64,000 nt of DNA from an uncultured Clostridia bacterium (GCA_946187775.1 CAMHSI010000002.1:1-64000), one strand, 5' to 3'. Positions 15,385 to 24,474 are shown, numbered from the stretch's first letter. Notes: generated from the letters alone by a model not told the origin. Made by a program: numbers and translations.

Positions 15385-16875
15385 TCATATGATGCTCTCG
15401 CCGCGGATGGCCTTGGAAATGCCGTTCGCGCCGAAGAGCAGCGTCACGCCGATCAGGGATTTGGAAATGCCCACCACCGTGGACAGGGGGATCTGGTTCT
15501 GTCCGATACCGATATGGTACACATACAGATCCAGCACCTCGATGACGTCCTTGTTCATGGCGTTCTCGAAGACCAGGTACTGCTCCATGCCGTTGGAAAG
15601 GATTCCGGCAATGCTCATCAGGAGCATCACCATGTAGGTAGGCATCAGCCCGGGAATGGTGATATGCCAGATGCAGCGGAACCGGTTGGCTCCGTCCACC
15701 CTCGCGGCTTCATACAGCTGCTGGTCGATGCCCGCAATGCCGGCAATGTAGACGATAGCGCTCCATCCTACGCCCTTCCAGGTGCCCCACAGCAGCATTT
15801 TCAGCCAGGTGTGGTCCGCAATCTGCAGGTAGTTGGTGTTGGCCCCCGTCTGGTGCATTACGTTGGTCAGGAAGCTGTTGACAAATCCGTCCGTGGAGAA
15901 GATGGCGATGGCGATGGCGTACACCAGCACCCAGGAAATAAAGTTCGGGATGGTGGTCAGGGTCTGGACCGTCCGCTGGAACTTGGTGGACCGGATCTCC
16001 GCCAGGAGCACCGCGAAGGCGATGGGCAGCCAGGAAGTGGCAATGCCCAGGCCGGACATGATCAGCGTGTTCCGCAGCACCCGCACCAGGTCCCGGACCG
16101 TGGCCGGGTCGTTGAACAGCGATCCGAACCATTTCAGGCCCACAAAGTTCTCCGGCCCGATGCTTCCGCCGGGCTTGTAGTCAAAGAAAGCGTACCGCCA
16201 GCCCCAGATGGGCAGGTAGGCAAAGACGAAGGACAGCAGGATCACCGGCAGCATCATCAGGAAGAGCCGGTACTTCTCGTCCATCTCCATTTTTGCGGCA
16301 GGGTCCTTCTCCGGTTTCATGATCAGGAAGGCGCAAAGCGCCGTCACAAACAGCAGCCCCGCGAAAATGCAGAAAACCGTGAAGCCGTCCGGCAGCATCA
16401 CCCTGATGGTGTCCAGCTTGCCGACTTCCTCCCCGTGAGCCATCATGTTCCGGTAGGCCCGGTGGATCAGGAAAAGGCCGATGCCCATCACCGGCGCGCC
16501 GATCAGCGGCAGCGTAAGGCCCCGGCGCTGCATTTTCCGGTTTCCCAGGCTCATGCAGGCGCCCGCCGCGCAGGCGATCACGCCCAGCATCACGATCACA
16601 CAGGCAATCATCAGGAGCGTGATGTCGCCGTCCTGGATCCAGTGGGACCGCAGGATCCGGCCCATGCTGTTGGTGATGGTTTCCCGGCTGATCCCGGTGG
16701 TGAAAAGGCTGGCCGCCTCATTGATCTTTTCACTGATGCGGCCCGGATTGGCCGGCGGAAAGAACAGGGCCATGCCGGACAGCAGCGCCGTCAGCCGGAA
16801 AATCCACAGAGCAGTCTTTTGCCAGGCGCCCGTTTTTTCCGTCTCCGGCCGGATAACCTTTGTGTGTTCATTCAT
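15385..16875 (-). CDS. Carbohydrate ABC transporter permease (LplB type) with extra N-terminal membrane region
   Basis: The C-terminal 300 residues are an ordinary LplB-type permease: LFLMMLPVILLSFVFAYLPI, then the EAA loop DQQLYEAARVDGANRFRCIW and the terminal NGISKAIRGESII. The protein is 496 residues, against about 300 to 330 usual, because residues 1 to about 215 add about four hydrophobic segments (WIFRLTALLSGMALFF; LMIACVIVMLGVIACAA; LIGAPVMGIGLFL; FTVFCIFAGLLFVTALCAFL). The extension is in frame and preceded by a Shine-Dalgarno (AAGGAG), so it is probably real. Its function is unknown; possibly docking of the neighbouring secreted repeat protein (speculation). Confidence 0.9.
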   Translation of the reverse strand: MNEHTKVIRPETEKTGAWQKTALWIFRLTALLSGMALFFPPANPGRISEKINEAASLFTTGISRETITNSMGRILRSHWIQDGDITLLMIACVIVMLGVIACAAGACMSLGNRKMQRRGLTLPLIGAPVMGIGLFLIHRAYRNMMAHGEEVGKLDTIRVMLPDGFTVFCIFAGLLFVTALCAFLIMKPEKDPAAKMEMDEKYRLFLMMLPVILLSFVFAYLPIWGWRYAFFDYKPGGSIGPENFVGLKWFGSLFNDPATVRDLVRVLRNTLIMSGLGIATSWLPIAFAVLLAEIRSTKFQRTVQTLTTIPNFISWVLVYAIAIAIFSTDGFVNSFLTNVMHQTGANTNYLQIADHTWLKMLLWGTWKGVGWSAIVYIAGIAGIDQQLYEAARVDGANRFRCIWHITIPGLMPTYMVMLLMSIAGILSNGMEQYLVFENAMNKDVIEVLDLYVYHIGIGQNQIPLSTVVGISKSLIGVTLLFGANGISKAIRGESII

Positions 16876-16911
16876 CTCAGCGTGTCACTCCTTGATTGTC
16901 CGGGAACAAGC

Positions 16912-16941
16912 GGCGGCGCCGGTCCAGGGATCGGCGCCGCC
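16912..16941 (-). promoter_or_regulatory. GC-rich intercistronic stem-loop
   Basis: GGCGGCGCCG and CGGCGCCGCC pair around a 10-base loop, 15 bases after the secreted-protein stop and before the permease gene, with no T tract. It probably stabilises the 3' end of the upstream message or partly attenuates transcription into the transporter genes. Confidence 0.6.
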
Positions 16942-16956
16942 GGGGTTGGTTCTTTG

Positions 16957-18507
16957 TCAGTCAGCCATACCGCTCACGGTGAAGGAGATCTCAATGGTCT
17001 CGTTGGGGCCGGGAACGGTGTATCCGAAGGGAGCTTCCGTCTGGGAATAGGTGTTGATGATATCGATCCGGGTGTAGTCGCCTTCCTCGGTATTCACGGT
17101 TCCGCTCTCCTGGGTGGCGCCGCTGCCGATCTTCACCTTGATGTCGCTGATCTTCAGGAAGTCGCCCTTCATCAGCTTGTTGGGAATGTCGGTGGAAACG
17201 AACAGCAGGTTGAAGGCCTTGGTTTCGCCGAAGCCCATCTCGCCGGTGGTCAGGGACACGGTGTATGTGCCGTCTTCCTTGATCTCAACATCCTTGAAGG
17301 TTCCGCCGTAATCCACGGCGTTGTTGTCGGGATCCCAGCCGGTCAGCCGGTTGAAGAAGGGATTCTCGGTATCGTTGAGGCCGTAGCTGTCATACCAGGC
17401 ATTGCGGAACACATAGGTATCCGTTCCCTGCACGCCGATGTAGGCATGGAAGCCGGCTTCCTTGGCGGCCTTGGCTTCTTCCTCGGTCATAACCTCCGCT
17501 TCCTCCACCGGCTTCTCGCCGAAGATGAAGTCGAAGGTCACCTCGATGGTCTTCATGTCCTTGAAGGCTTCTTTTTCAACGATGATGGCGGAAGCGCCTT
17601 CCAGGTCCCCGTCCTTGCGGCGGGCGTCCTTGGGCAGCTCGGTAACCCATTCGTTGAACAGGTTGCTGCGCATTTCGATTCCGTCGTCAGAGCTGGTGTA
17701 GCCCTTTTTCACTTCGACGGCTTCCCCGTTGATCTTCACTTCCTTGACGTCGATGAAGTATCCGGGATAGACCTTGTTTCCGTTCTTGATGATCAGGGCC
17801 GCGAAGGCGATGTCCGCAATGGGCTCTTCCATTTCGATTTTCGCCTGGTAGGTGCCTTCTCCGTTGATGATGGAACCGACGGCTGCCATGTTGGCAGCTT
17901 CCGGAATGCCGCCGAAGTACTGCACGGTCCAGTCGCTGTTGGCAAAGGCGATATAGCAGCTGACCAGCTCCACGTCAAAGTCCACTTCCATGGTCTTGAC
18001 AGCGGTGAAAGCCGCTTTGTCCACCATCTGGGCCGTCAGGTCCGTGGTGTTCCCCTTCACGCTGCGGGCGTCCGCCGGCAGGGCGGTAACCCACTCGTTG
18101 AAGATGTTCATCCGGGTGGCGCCGTCTTCATCGTTGGTGTAGCCTTCCTTGATGTCAACTGCTTCGCCGTTGACCCGGATTTCCTTGATGTTCAGGCACA
18201 GGCCGGGGAAGTTTTCAATGGCGCCCTTGACGATCAGCGCCGTGAAAGCCAGGTCCACGCCGTCCGGAGCGGCTTCGGTGAAGTCCAGGCCGACGGTGTA
18301 GCTTCCGCTGCCGGTAATCTGGGCGTTGGTGGGCTTCACCTTGGTCTCAGCGCCGTCATTCCAGTACTGGACGGTCCAGTCGCTGTTGGCGTAGCCGATG
18401 AAGGCTTCCGCGGTGGGCTGCGCCGTCTCTTCCGCGACGGCGGGGACGATGCCCAGCAGGCCGATAAGCATTGCCAGGCTCAGGATCATGGACAGGATCT
18501 TCTTCAT
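16957..18507 (-). CDS. Secreted protein with three related domains, putative carbohydrate binding
   Basis: 516 residues. A type I signal peptide (MKKILSMILSLAMLIGLLGI, cleavage near AVAEE) is followed by three copies of a roughly 145-residue, beta-rich domain. Copies 1 and 2 share ANSDWTVQY, IKEIRVNGEAVDIKEGYT or VKEVKINGEAVEVKKGYT, and FNEWVTALPADAR or FNEWVTELPKDAR. Copy 3 (about 345-513) is divergent (KISDIKVKIG; DYTRIDIINTYS). A Glu/Ala linker (EEAEVMTEEEAKAAKEAG) precedes copy 3. Aromatic and acidic conservation suggests a carbohydrate-binding sandwich, but I do not recognise a named family. It heads the transport genes after the LacI gene, which supports a role in capturing the same substrate. 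Confidence 0.75.
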   Translation of the reverse strand: MKKILSMILSLAMLIGLLGIVPAVAEETAQPTAEAFIGYANSDWTVQYWNDGAETKVKPTNAQITGSGSYTVGLDFTEAAPDGVDLAFTALIVKGAIENFPGLCLNIKEIRVNGEAVDIKEGYTNDEDGATRMNIFNEWVTALPADARSVKGNTTDLTAQMVDKAAFTAVKTMEVDFDVELVSCYIAFANSDWTVQYFGGIPEAANMAAVGSIINGEGTYQAKIEMEEPIADIAFAALIIKNGNKVYPGYFIDVKEVKINGEAVEVKKGYTSSDDGIEMRSNLFNEWVTELPKDARRKDGDLEGASAIIVEKEAFKDMKTIEVTFDFIFGEKPVEEAEVMTEEEAKAAKEAGFHAYIGVQGTDTYVFRNAWYDSYGLNDTENPFFNRLTGWDPDNNAVDYGGTFKDVEIKEDGTYTVSLTTGEMGFGETKAFNLLFVSTDIPNKLMKGDFLKISDIKVKIGSGATQESGTVNTEEGDYTRIDIINTYSQTEAPFGYTVPGPNETIEISFTVSGMAD

Positions 18508-18569
18508 TGGGTTCTTCCTCCTTTTTTTATCTCATGGGGTTTGAAACCTTTTCTATCGCTTCCGCTTCT

Positions 18570-19571
18570 TCAGCGGGAAAGCTCGCTCAGCGTGTCTCCC
18601 TCCAGCAGCATGCCCTCCACCGTAATCTGCCGGGGCTTATGCTTCTCCGGCCGTTCGATAGCCTCCGTCAGCAGTCCGATGGCCTCCCGGGCAATGGCTT
18701 CCGCGTTCTGCCGGTAGGTCGTAAGCCTCGGGCGGATCATCCGGGTCATGCGGATTCCATCGTATCCCACCAGGCTGACCTCCTCGGGGACCCGGACCCC
18801 GGAGGTTTTCAGTTCCCACAGGGTTCCCAGGCAGCTGTAATCGTCCGGGCACAGGATGCAGGTGGGTTTCTCTTCTCCCGAAAGCATCTCCCGCACGATC
18901 CGGGTGCATTCCTCCGGATCGTGGAAGGCGCCTGCCCGCACGAAGCCCTCCGGAACGCGGATGCCAAGCTCCGCGCAGGTTTTGTAGAAACCCGCCAGCC
19001 GCTCGGCGCTCACGGCCCCCGGCTGTCCGGTGATGCAGGCAATGCTCCGGTGTCCGCGTTCGTATGCGTACCGCACGATCCGCTCCATACTGGCGCGGTT
19101 GTCGCTGCTGACGCAGTCGCAGCCCTCATACACATGGTCGATCGCCACCGAAGGCATATCGCTGCCGGCCAGCCGGATCACGTTGGCGGATTCGAAGTCC
19201 GCCTGGATCACCACCACGCCGTCCAGGTTCCGCTGCCGCGCGTGGTCGTAGTAGCTTTCCACGTTTGCGCCGTCTCCCCGGCCGATCAGCGTCAGGTCGT
19301 ATCCCTTCTTCTCCGCCGCGGAGCGGAGCTCGTCCAGCAGGGAGCTGAAATACTCATGGTTCATCCGGTCTTCATACAGGATCCCGATGTTGCTGGACCG
19401 GCTGGTCTTCAGGGTCCTGGCCGCCGCGTTGGGATAATAGCCCATCTCCCGCGCCGTCCGGCAGATGGCCGCCGTCCGCTCCTTGTTCTCGTTGGTCACT
19501 CCGTTCAGCGCCCGGGATACCGTAGCCACGGATACGCCGCAGGCCTCCGCGATATCTTTGAGCCGGATCAT
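18570..19571 (-). CDS. LacI-family transcriptional regulator
   Basis: 334 residues from ATG 19569-19571, chosen because MIRLKDIAEACGVSVATVSR is the standard LacI opening and GGGAGGGA precedes it; the track ORF is 13 codons longer. The N-terminal helix-turn-helix and hinge (YYPNAAARTLKTSRSSNIGI) are followed by a sugar-binding-type effector domain (CILCPDDYSCLGTLWELK; EEVSLVGYDGIRMTRMIRP). Only 62 bases without a visible promoter separate it from the triple-repeat gene, so it probably heads the operon and represses it through the site near 19605. Confidence 0.9.
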   Translation of the reverse strand: MIRLKDIAEACGVSVATVSRALNGVTNENKERTAAICRTAREMGYYPNAAARTLKTSRSSNIGILYEDRMNHEYFSSLLDELRSAAEKKGYDLTLIGRGDGANVESYYDHARQRNLDGVVVIQADFESANVIRLAGSDMPSVAIDHVYEGCDCVSSDNRASMERIVRYAYERGHRSIACITGQPGAVSAERLAGFYKTCAELGIRVPEGFVRAGAFHDPEECTRIVREMLSGEEKPTCILCPDDYSCLGTLWELKTSGVRVPEEVSLVGYDGIRMTRMIRPRLTTYRQNAEAIAREAIGLLTEAIERPEKHKPRQITVEGMLLEGDTLSELSR

Positions 19572-19604
19572 GCAATCCCTCCCGGAAAAGCTGTACTGAA
19601 ATTT

Positions 19605-19624
19605 TTGCAATCGTTTACGCGATC
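19605..19624. promoter_or_regulatory. Probable LacI-family operator
   Basis: TTGCAATCGTTTACGCGATC fits the degenerate LacI/CcpA palindrome (TGnAAnCGnTnnC) except at its last position. It sits immediately downstream of the -10 element of the lacI promoter, where a repressor would block initiation. Autoregulation is the simplest reading; CcpA binding is an alternative. Confidence 0.55.
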
Positions 19625-19653
19625 ATGATAACGCCGCTATTTGTATTTGTCAA
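19625..19653 (-). promoter_or_regulatory. Predicted sigma-A promoter of the LacI-transporter operon
   Basis: Minus strand TTGACA (19653-19648), 17-base spacer, TATCAT (19630-19625). It is the only good promoter seen upstream of the five-gene operon. Confidence 0.7.
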
Positions 19654-19736
19654 CCCATCCAAATTGAATATTTGTTGTTTTTTTCCGTTTGATTCCTTCC
19701 GTTTTCTACATTTTCCGGACCGATCCGCGAAAGAAA

Positions 19737-19763
19737 GGCAGCGGCCTTCCGCCGCTGCCTTTT
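19737..19763. terminator. Bidirectional terminator between tex and lacI
   Basis: GGCAGCGGC and GCCGCTGCC pair around CTTCC, with TTTT on the plus side and TTTCTTT on the minus side. It lies 24 bases after the tex stop codon and ends tex transcription on the minus strand. Confidence 0.8.
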
Positions 19764-19787
19764 CACGGATGCAAACCTTTTCACTTT

Positions 19788-21938
19788 TTACATTTTATCC
19801 TTCACCATGGTCAGGGCGATCCGCTTCTTCTTCTCGTCCACGCTGACCACCCAGACCTTCACCACGTCCCCGACCTTGACCACCTCACCGGGGCTGCGGA
19901 TGAACCGGTCCGCCATCCGGGAAATATGCACCAGGCCGTCCTGGTGAACGCCGATATCCACAAAGGCGCCGAAATCGATCACGTTCCGAACCGTTCCCGT
20001 AAGTTCCATCCCCGGGGTCAGGTCCTTCATGTCCAGCACGTCCGTCCGCAGCACCGGCTTGGGCAGCTCGTCCCGGGGATCCCGTCCCGGCTTCTGCAGC
20101 TCGGCGATCATGTCCCGCAGGGTGGGAAGGCCCACGCCGATCTCTCCTGCCAGCTTTTCCTCCCCGTAGGCTTTGGCCTTCAGCGGGATCTCCGGCAGTC
20201 CGCCCCGCTTCAGGCTCGCCTTGTCATAGCCCAGCTTTTCCAGCAGCTTTCCCGCCGCCTCGTAGCTTTCCGGATGGACCCCGGTAGCGTCCAGGGGATT
20301 TTTGCTGTCCGCCACCCGCAGGAATCCGGCGCACTGCTCAAAGGCCCGGGGCCCCAGCTTCGGCACCTTCTTCAGCGCCGCCCGGGTGGGGATGCCGTTT
20401 TCCTCCCGGTAGGCCACGATATTTTTCGCCAGGGCCGGGCCGATGCCCGCCACGTGGCTCAGCAGCTCCGCGCTGGCGGTGGAAACCTCCACCCCCACCT
20501 GGTTTACGCACTGCTCCACCACCCCGTCCAGGGCCGCCGTCAGCTCATTCTGCTTCAGGTCGTGCTGGTACTGTCCAACGCCGATGGCCTTCGGGTCGAT
20601 CTTCACCAGCTCCGCCAGGGGGTCCTGCATCCGCCGGGCAATGGATACGGCGCTGCGCAGCGTCACGTCATAATCCGGGAATTCCGCCGCCGCCAGCTTG
20701 CTGGCGGAGTACACGGAAGCCCCCGCCTCGCTGACGATCATATACGCCGTTCCGGGCATTTCCGGCAGCAGGGAAACGATAAACTGCTCGCTTTCCCGGC
20801 TGGCCGTCCCGTTTCCGATGGCGATGGCCGTGATTCCGTACTTCTTCACGAACTGTTTGATCAGCCGTGCCGCGGCGGCTTTGCCGCCCTCGTTCCCCGG
20901 CAGGGTGAAATAGCCCACCCCCGTGTCCAGCACCTTGCCGTTCTCATCGATCACCGCCAGCTTGCAGCCGGTGCGGAATCCCGGGTCCACCCCCAGGGTC
21001 ACCTTCCCCTTGATGGGGGGCTGCATCAGCAGCTGGTGCAGGTTCTGGGAGAAAACCCGGATGGCGGAAGCGTTGGCCCGGTCCGTCAGCTCGCTGCGGA
21101 TTTCCCGCTCCAGGGAGGGGAAAACCAGGCGGCTCCAGGCGTCGTCGCAGGCCTCCGCCACCTGGGCGGAGGCGGCGCTGCTGCCCCTCACCCGGCTCCG
21201 CCGCACCTCGGAAAGCACCTTTTCCTCCGGCACCTCCAGCGTCACCTTCAGGAATTCTTCCCGCTCTCCCCGGTTCACCGCCAGGATCCGGTGGGCCGCC
21301 ATGGTCCGCACCGGCTCCCGGAAATCATAGTACATGCTGTATACGCTGTCCTCTTCCTTGGCGGCTTTCGTCACCAGCACGCCCTCCCGGGAGATCATTT
21401 CCCGCAGGACCTTGCGGATGTCCGCGTCGTCGCTGATGTCCTCCGCCAGGATATCCCGGGCGCCGGCCAGGGCGCTCTCCGCGTCCGGCACTTCCTTTTC
21501 CGGATCGATGTATTTCTCCGCTTCCTTCAGGGGATCCCCCCTGGGATCCTGGATCATCAGCCACAGCGCCAGGGGCTCCAGCCCCCGTTCCCGGGCGATG
21601 ATGGCCCGGGTCCGCCGCTTCGGCCGGTAGGGCCGGTACAGGTCCTCCAGCTCGCTGAGGGTCCCGGCTTCCGCAAGCCGCTTTTCCAGCTCCTCCGTCA
21701 GCACCTCCTGCTCCGCGAGGCTCTTGCGGATTTCCTCCCGGCGCTTGTCCAGGTTCCGCAGGTATTCCAGCCGTTCCGAAAGCTCCCGCAGCACCTGGTC
21801 GTCCAGGGAGCCGGTGGCTTCCTTCCTGTATCTTGCAATAAAGGGAATCGTATTGCCCGCGTCCAGCAGTTCCACCGCTGCCTGCACCTGCTGCGGCCGA
21901 AGGGAAAGTTCCCGGGCCAGTATGCCTGTATAATCCAT
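19788..21938 (-). CDS. tex: Tex family transcription accessory protein, S1 RNA-binding
   Basis: 716 residues, the usual Tex length. The N-terminal helical domain contains AAVELLDAGNTIPFIARYRK, a Tex hallmark. The middle has the RuvC/YqgF-like fold (KVTLGVDPGFRTGCKLAVID) and a helix-hairpin-helix segment (HVAGIGPALAKNIVAYREEN). The C-terminal S1 domain (about 640-716) carries LTGTVRNVIDFGAFVDIGVH and EVVKVGDVVKVWVVSVDEKK. Tex binds RNA and RNA polymerase-associated nucleic acid and affects termination and stress tolerance in other bacteria. Monocistronic. Confidence 0.95.
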   Translation of the reverse strand: MDYTGILARELSLRPQQVQAAVELLDAGNTIPFIARYRKEATGSLDDQVLRELSERLEYLRNLDKRREEIRKSLAEQEVLTEELEKRLAEAGTLSELEDLYRPYRPKRRTRAIIARERGLEPLALWLMIQDPRGDPLKEAEKYIDPEKEVPDAESALAGARDILAEDISDDADIRKVLREMISREGVLVTKAAKEEDSVYSMYYDFREPVRTMAAHRILAVNRGEREEFLKVTLEVPEEKVLSEVRRSRVRGSSAASAQVAEACDDAWSRLVFPSLEREIRSELTDRANASAIRVFSQNLHQLLMQPPIKGKVTLGVDPGFRTGCKLAVIDENGKVLDTGVGYFTLPGNEGGKAAAARLIKQFVKKYGITAIAIGNGTASRESEQFIVSLLPEMPGTAYMIVSEAGASVYSASKLAAAEFPDYDVTLRSAVSIARRMQDPLAELVKIDPKAIGVGQYQHDLKQNELTAALDGVVEQCVNQVGVEVSTASAELLSHVAGIGPALAKNIVAYREENGIPTRAALKKVPKLGPRAFEQCAGFLRVADSKNPLDATGVHPESYEAAGKLLEKLGYDKASLKRGGLPEIPLKAKAYGEEKLAGEIGVGLPTLRDMIAELQKPGRDPRDELPKPVLRTDVLDMKDLTPGMELTGTVRNVIDFGAFVDIGVHQDGLVHISRMADRFIRSPGEVVKVGDVVKVWVVSVDEKKKRIALTMVKDKM

Positions 21939-21972
21939 GTTCCAACCTCCGTGACGCTTTGATCCGCCGCCT

Positions 21973-22002
21973 ATTGTAAGCTTTTCCGCCCCCTCCCGTC
22001 AA
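21973..22002 (-). promoter_or_regulatory. Predicted promoter of tex
   Basis: Minus strand TTGACG (22002-21997), 18-base spacer, TACAAT (21978-21973), about 35 bases before the tex ATG. Confidence 0.5.
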
Positions 22003-22091
22003 ACTTGTTTTTCAGAGGTTTTCCTATGGAATCGGCGCCTGTTTTGTGGTATATTGACCCGGAATATAAAAACTTGAAAGAAAGTGACAGG

Positions 22092-23909
22092 ATGCACCAG
22101 GAATTTGTGATGGGCAATGAAGCCATTGCCCTCGGGGCGCTGGCAGCCGGGGTCAATCTCGTCTGCGGCTATCCCGGCACCCCTTCCACCGAGGTTCTGG
22201 AAACCGTGGCCAGGCGCCGCGGGGAAAACACCTACGTGGAATGGTCCGTCAATGAAAAAGTCGCCATGGAGCTGGCCGGCGGAGCCGCTTATTCCGGGGC
22301 CCGGGCCCTGGTCACCATGAAGCAGATGGGCCTGAATGTGGCCTCCGATCCGCTGATGTGTCTGGAATATATCGGGGTGAAGGGCGGCCTGGTGGTGCTG
22401 GTGGCGGACGATCCCGGCCCCATCTCCTCCCAGACGGAGCAGGATACCCGCACCTTCGCCGCCTTCTCCAAGGTTCCCCTGCTGGATCCCTCCTCCGCGG
22501 AGGAGGCTTACTCCATGGTGCAGGAAGCCTTTGAGCTTTCCGAAAAATACGGGACGCCGGTCTTCCTCCGGCCCACCACCCGCGTTTCCCACGGCTACGC
22601 CTCCGTTTCCGTGAAGGATCCGGAGGAATACGCCGTTCATCCCGTCGAAGGGTTTGTGAAGGACAGCCGCTGGGTGATCTTCCCGAAGCTCTCCTTCGCC
22701 AACCACCGGAAGATTGAGGAGCGGAACGCCGCCCTGCAGGATGTCTTTTCCGCCTCCCCCCTCAACCGCACCGAGCCGGAGGATCCGCTCCTTTCCGGCC
22801 TGCGCCGGGGCGTGGCCGCCGGCGGCTTCAGCTATACCTACGTGATGGAAGCCCGGCGGAAGCTGGGCGCCCTGCGGGTGCTGAAAGTCTCCACCCCCTT
22901 CCCCTTCCCGGAGAAGCTGGCGGTGGAGTTCCTCTCCGGGCTGGATGAGGTCCTCTGCGTGGAGGAGCTGGATCCGTACATCGAGCGGGAGCTGGTTTAC
23001 ATCTGCGGAAAGTATGGCCTGAAGACGAGGATCCTGGGCAAAATGACCGGCCATATGCCCCGTTCCGGCGAAAACAGCCGGGACGGCGTAACCGCCGCCC
23101 TTGCCGCTTTCATGCACCTGCCCGTTCCCCATGAGGAGGCGGACAATCCGCCGCCCCTGCCCGTCCGTCCGCCGGTGCTCTGCGCAGGCTGCCCGCACCG
23201 GGCTTCCTTCTATGCCGTCAAGCAGGCCATGAAGGGACGGAAGACCATCTTCTGCGGGGATATCGGCTGTTATACCCTGGGGAACGCCATGCCGCTGGAC
23301 ATGGTGGATACCTGCCTCTGCATGGGCGCCGGCCTCGGCATCGCCCAGGCGGTCAACCACCTGGAGAATGACCGGTCCTGCTTTGCCTTCGTGGGTGATT
23401 CCACCTTCTTCGCCTCCGCGCTTCCCGGCGTTGTGAACGCCGTATACAACCAGGCGGAATTCACCCTGGTCGTCCTGGATAACTCCACCACCGCCATGAC
23501 CGGCCACCAGCCCCATCCCGGCACCGGCCGCACCATGATGGGAGACGTGGTGGAGAAGGTCAGCATTGAAAGCGTCCTCCGGGGCATCGGCGTCACCGCC
23601 GTGGAAACCGTGGATCCGCTGAATCACGCCCTGGCGGTGGAAACGGTCCGGAAGATTGCGGACCTGCCCGGCGTCAAGGCGGTTATCTTCCGCTCTCCCT
23701 GCGTGGCGCTGTTCCGCGCCCCGGCCCAGGCCGCTGTCGATCCCGGCAAATGTATCGGCTGCAAAAAGTGCATCCGGGAAATCGGGTGCCCCGCCCTCAG
23801 CTTCCGGGACGGAAAGGCGGTCATCGATCCCGCCCAGTGCAACGGCTGCACCCTCTGTGCCCAGCTGTGCCCCGTCGGAGCGATTTCGGGAGGTGAACCC
23901 CATGCGTAA
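22092..23909 (+). CDS. iorA: Indolepyruvate ferredoxin oxidoreductase, alpha subunit
   Basis: Thiamine-diphosphate enzyme that oxidatively decarboxylates arylpyruvates (from Trp, Phe, Tyr) to aryl-acetyl-CoA while reducing ferredoxin. I start at MHQEFVMGNEAIALGALAAG, the usual IorA opening; the track ORF adds 29 codons. Domains: pyrimidine-binding region with GYPGTPSTEV, a CxxC site LCAGCPHRASFYAVKQAMKG, a ThDP-binding GDSTFFASALPGVVNAVYNQ, and a C-terminal double 4Fe-4S module (CIGCKKCIREIGCP; CNGCTLCAQLCP). The 605-residue length is normal. It overlaps iorB by 8 bases. Confidence 0.93.
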   Translation: MHQEFVMGNEAIALGALAAGVNLVCGYPGTPSTEVLETVARRRGENTYVEWSVNEKVAMELAGGAAYSGARALVTMKQMGLNVASDPLMCLEYIGVKGGLVVLVADDPGPISSQTEQDTRTFAAFSKVPLLDPSSAEEAYSMVQEAFELSEKYGTPVFLRPTTRVSHGYASVSVKDPEEYAVHPVEGFVKDSRWVIFPKLSFANHRKIEERNAALQDVFSASPLNRTEPEDPLLSGLRRGVAAGGFSYTYVMEARRKLGALRVLKVSTPFPFPEKLAVEFLSGLDEVLCVEELDPYIERELVYICGKYGLKTRILGKMTGHMPRSGENSRDGVTAALAAFMHLPVPHEEADNPPPLPVRPPVLCAGCPHRASFYAVKQAMKGRKTIFCGDIGCYTLGNAMPLDMVDTCLCMGAGLGIAQAVNHLENDRSCFAFVGDSTFFASALPGVVNAVYNQAEFTLVVLDNSTTAMTGHQPHPGTGRTMMGDVVEKVSIESVLRGIGVTAVETVDPLNHALAVETVRKIADLPGVKAVIFRSPCVALFRAPAQAAVDPGKCIGCKKCIREIGCPALSFRDGKAVIDPAQCNGCTLCAQLCPVGAISGGEPHA

Positions 23910-24474
23910 AAGCATCATTCTCTGCGGCGTCGGCGGCCAGGGAACCGTGCTGGCTTCCCGCCTCATTTCCTCCGCCGCCATGGCCCGCCGGATCCCTGTC
24001 CTCTCCGCCGAAACCATCGGCATGGCCCAGCGGGGCGGCAGTGTCTTCAGCCATCTCCGCATGGGAGAGGATCTTTATTCTCCCATGATCGCCCGGGGGG
24101 AAGCGGACCTGATCATCGGCTTTGAGCCGGGAGAAGCGGTCCGGCAGCTCCCCTTCCTGGCCCCGGAGGGACAGATGATCGTCTCCTCCCGGCCCGTAAT
24201 GCCCGTCACCGCCGCCCTTTCCGACACCGGATACCGGGCGGAGGAAATGCTGGACTACCTGGCTTCCCGGGTTTCCCGCCTCACCGTGGTGGACGCGGAA
24301 GCAGCCCTGGCGGCGGTGAGATCCCCCAAGGTGCTGAACCTGATCCTGCTGGGCGCGGCGCAGCGCTGCGGCGCCCTGGGCCTGGAAGCGAAAGACCTGA
24401 AGGAGGCCGTCCGCCGCCTGATCCCCGAAAAATTCCACGCCCTGAACTTCAGGGCTTTGGAATATACCCCGTAA
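23902..24474 (+). CDS. iorB: Indolepyruvate ferredoxin oxidoreductase, beta subunit
   Basis: 190 residues from ATG 23902, preceded by a strong GGGAGGTG that lies inside the end of iorA. The gamma-type domain shows ILCGVGGQGTVLASRLISSA and ETIGMAQRGGSVFSHLRMG, the motifs of IorB and related 2-oxoacid oxidoreductase gamma subunits. The 8-base overlap implies coupled translation with iorA, forming the IorAB complex in the cytosol. The longer track ORF start (23656) is an artefact of the open frame through iorA. Confidence 0.93.
   Translation: MRKSIILCGVGGQGTVLASRLISSAAMARRIPVLSAETIGMAQRGGSVFSHLRMGEDLYSPMIARGEADLIIGFEPGEAVRQLPFLAPEGQMIVSSRPVMPVTAALSDTGYRAEEMLDYLASRVSRLTVVDAEAALAAVRSPKVLNLILLGAAQRCGALGLEAKDLKEAVRRLIPEKFHALNFRALEYTP

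Noticed and set aside
14626-18717. 1363-codon plus-strand open frame
   Set aside because: It lies opposite two permease genes and the secreted repeat gene, and its translation is low-complexity (Gly, His, Gln, Arg) typical of antisense to GC-rich genes.
22005-22091. Upstream extension of iorA by 29 codons
   Set aside because: The residues do not match the IorA opening and contain likely untranslated leader.
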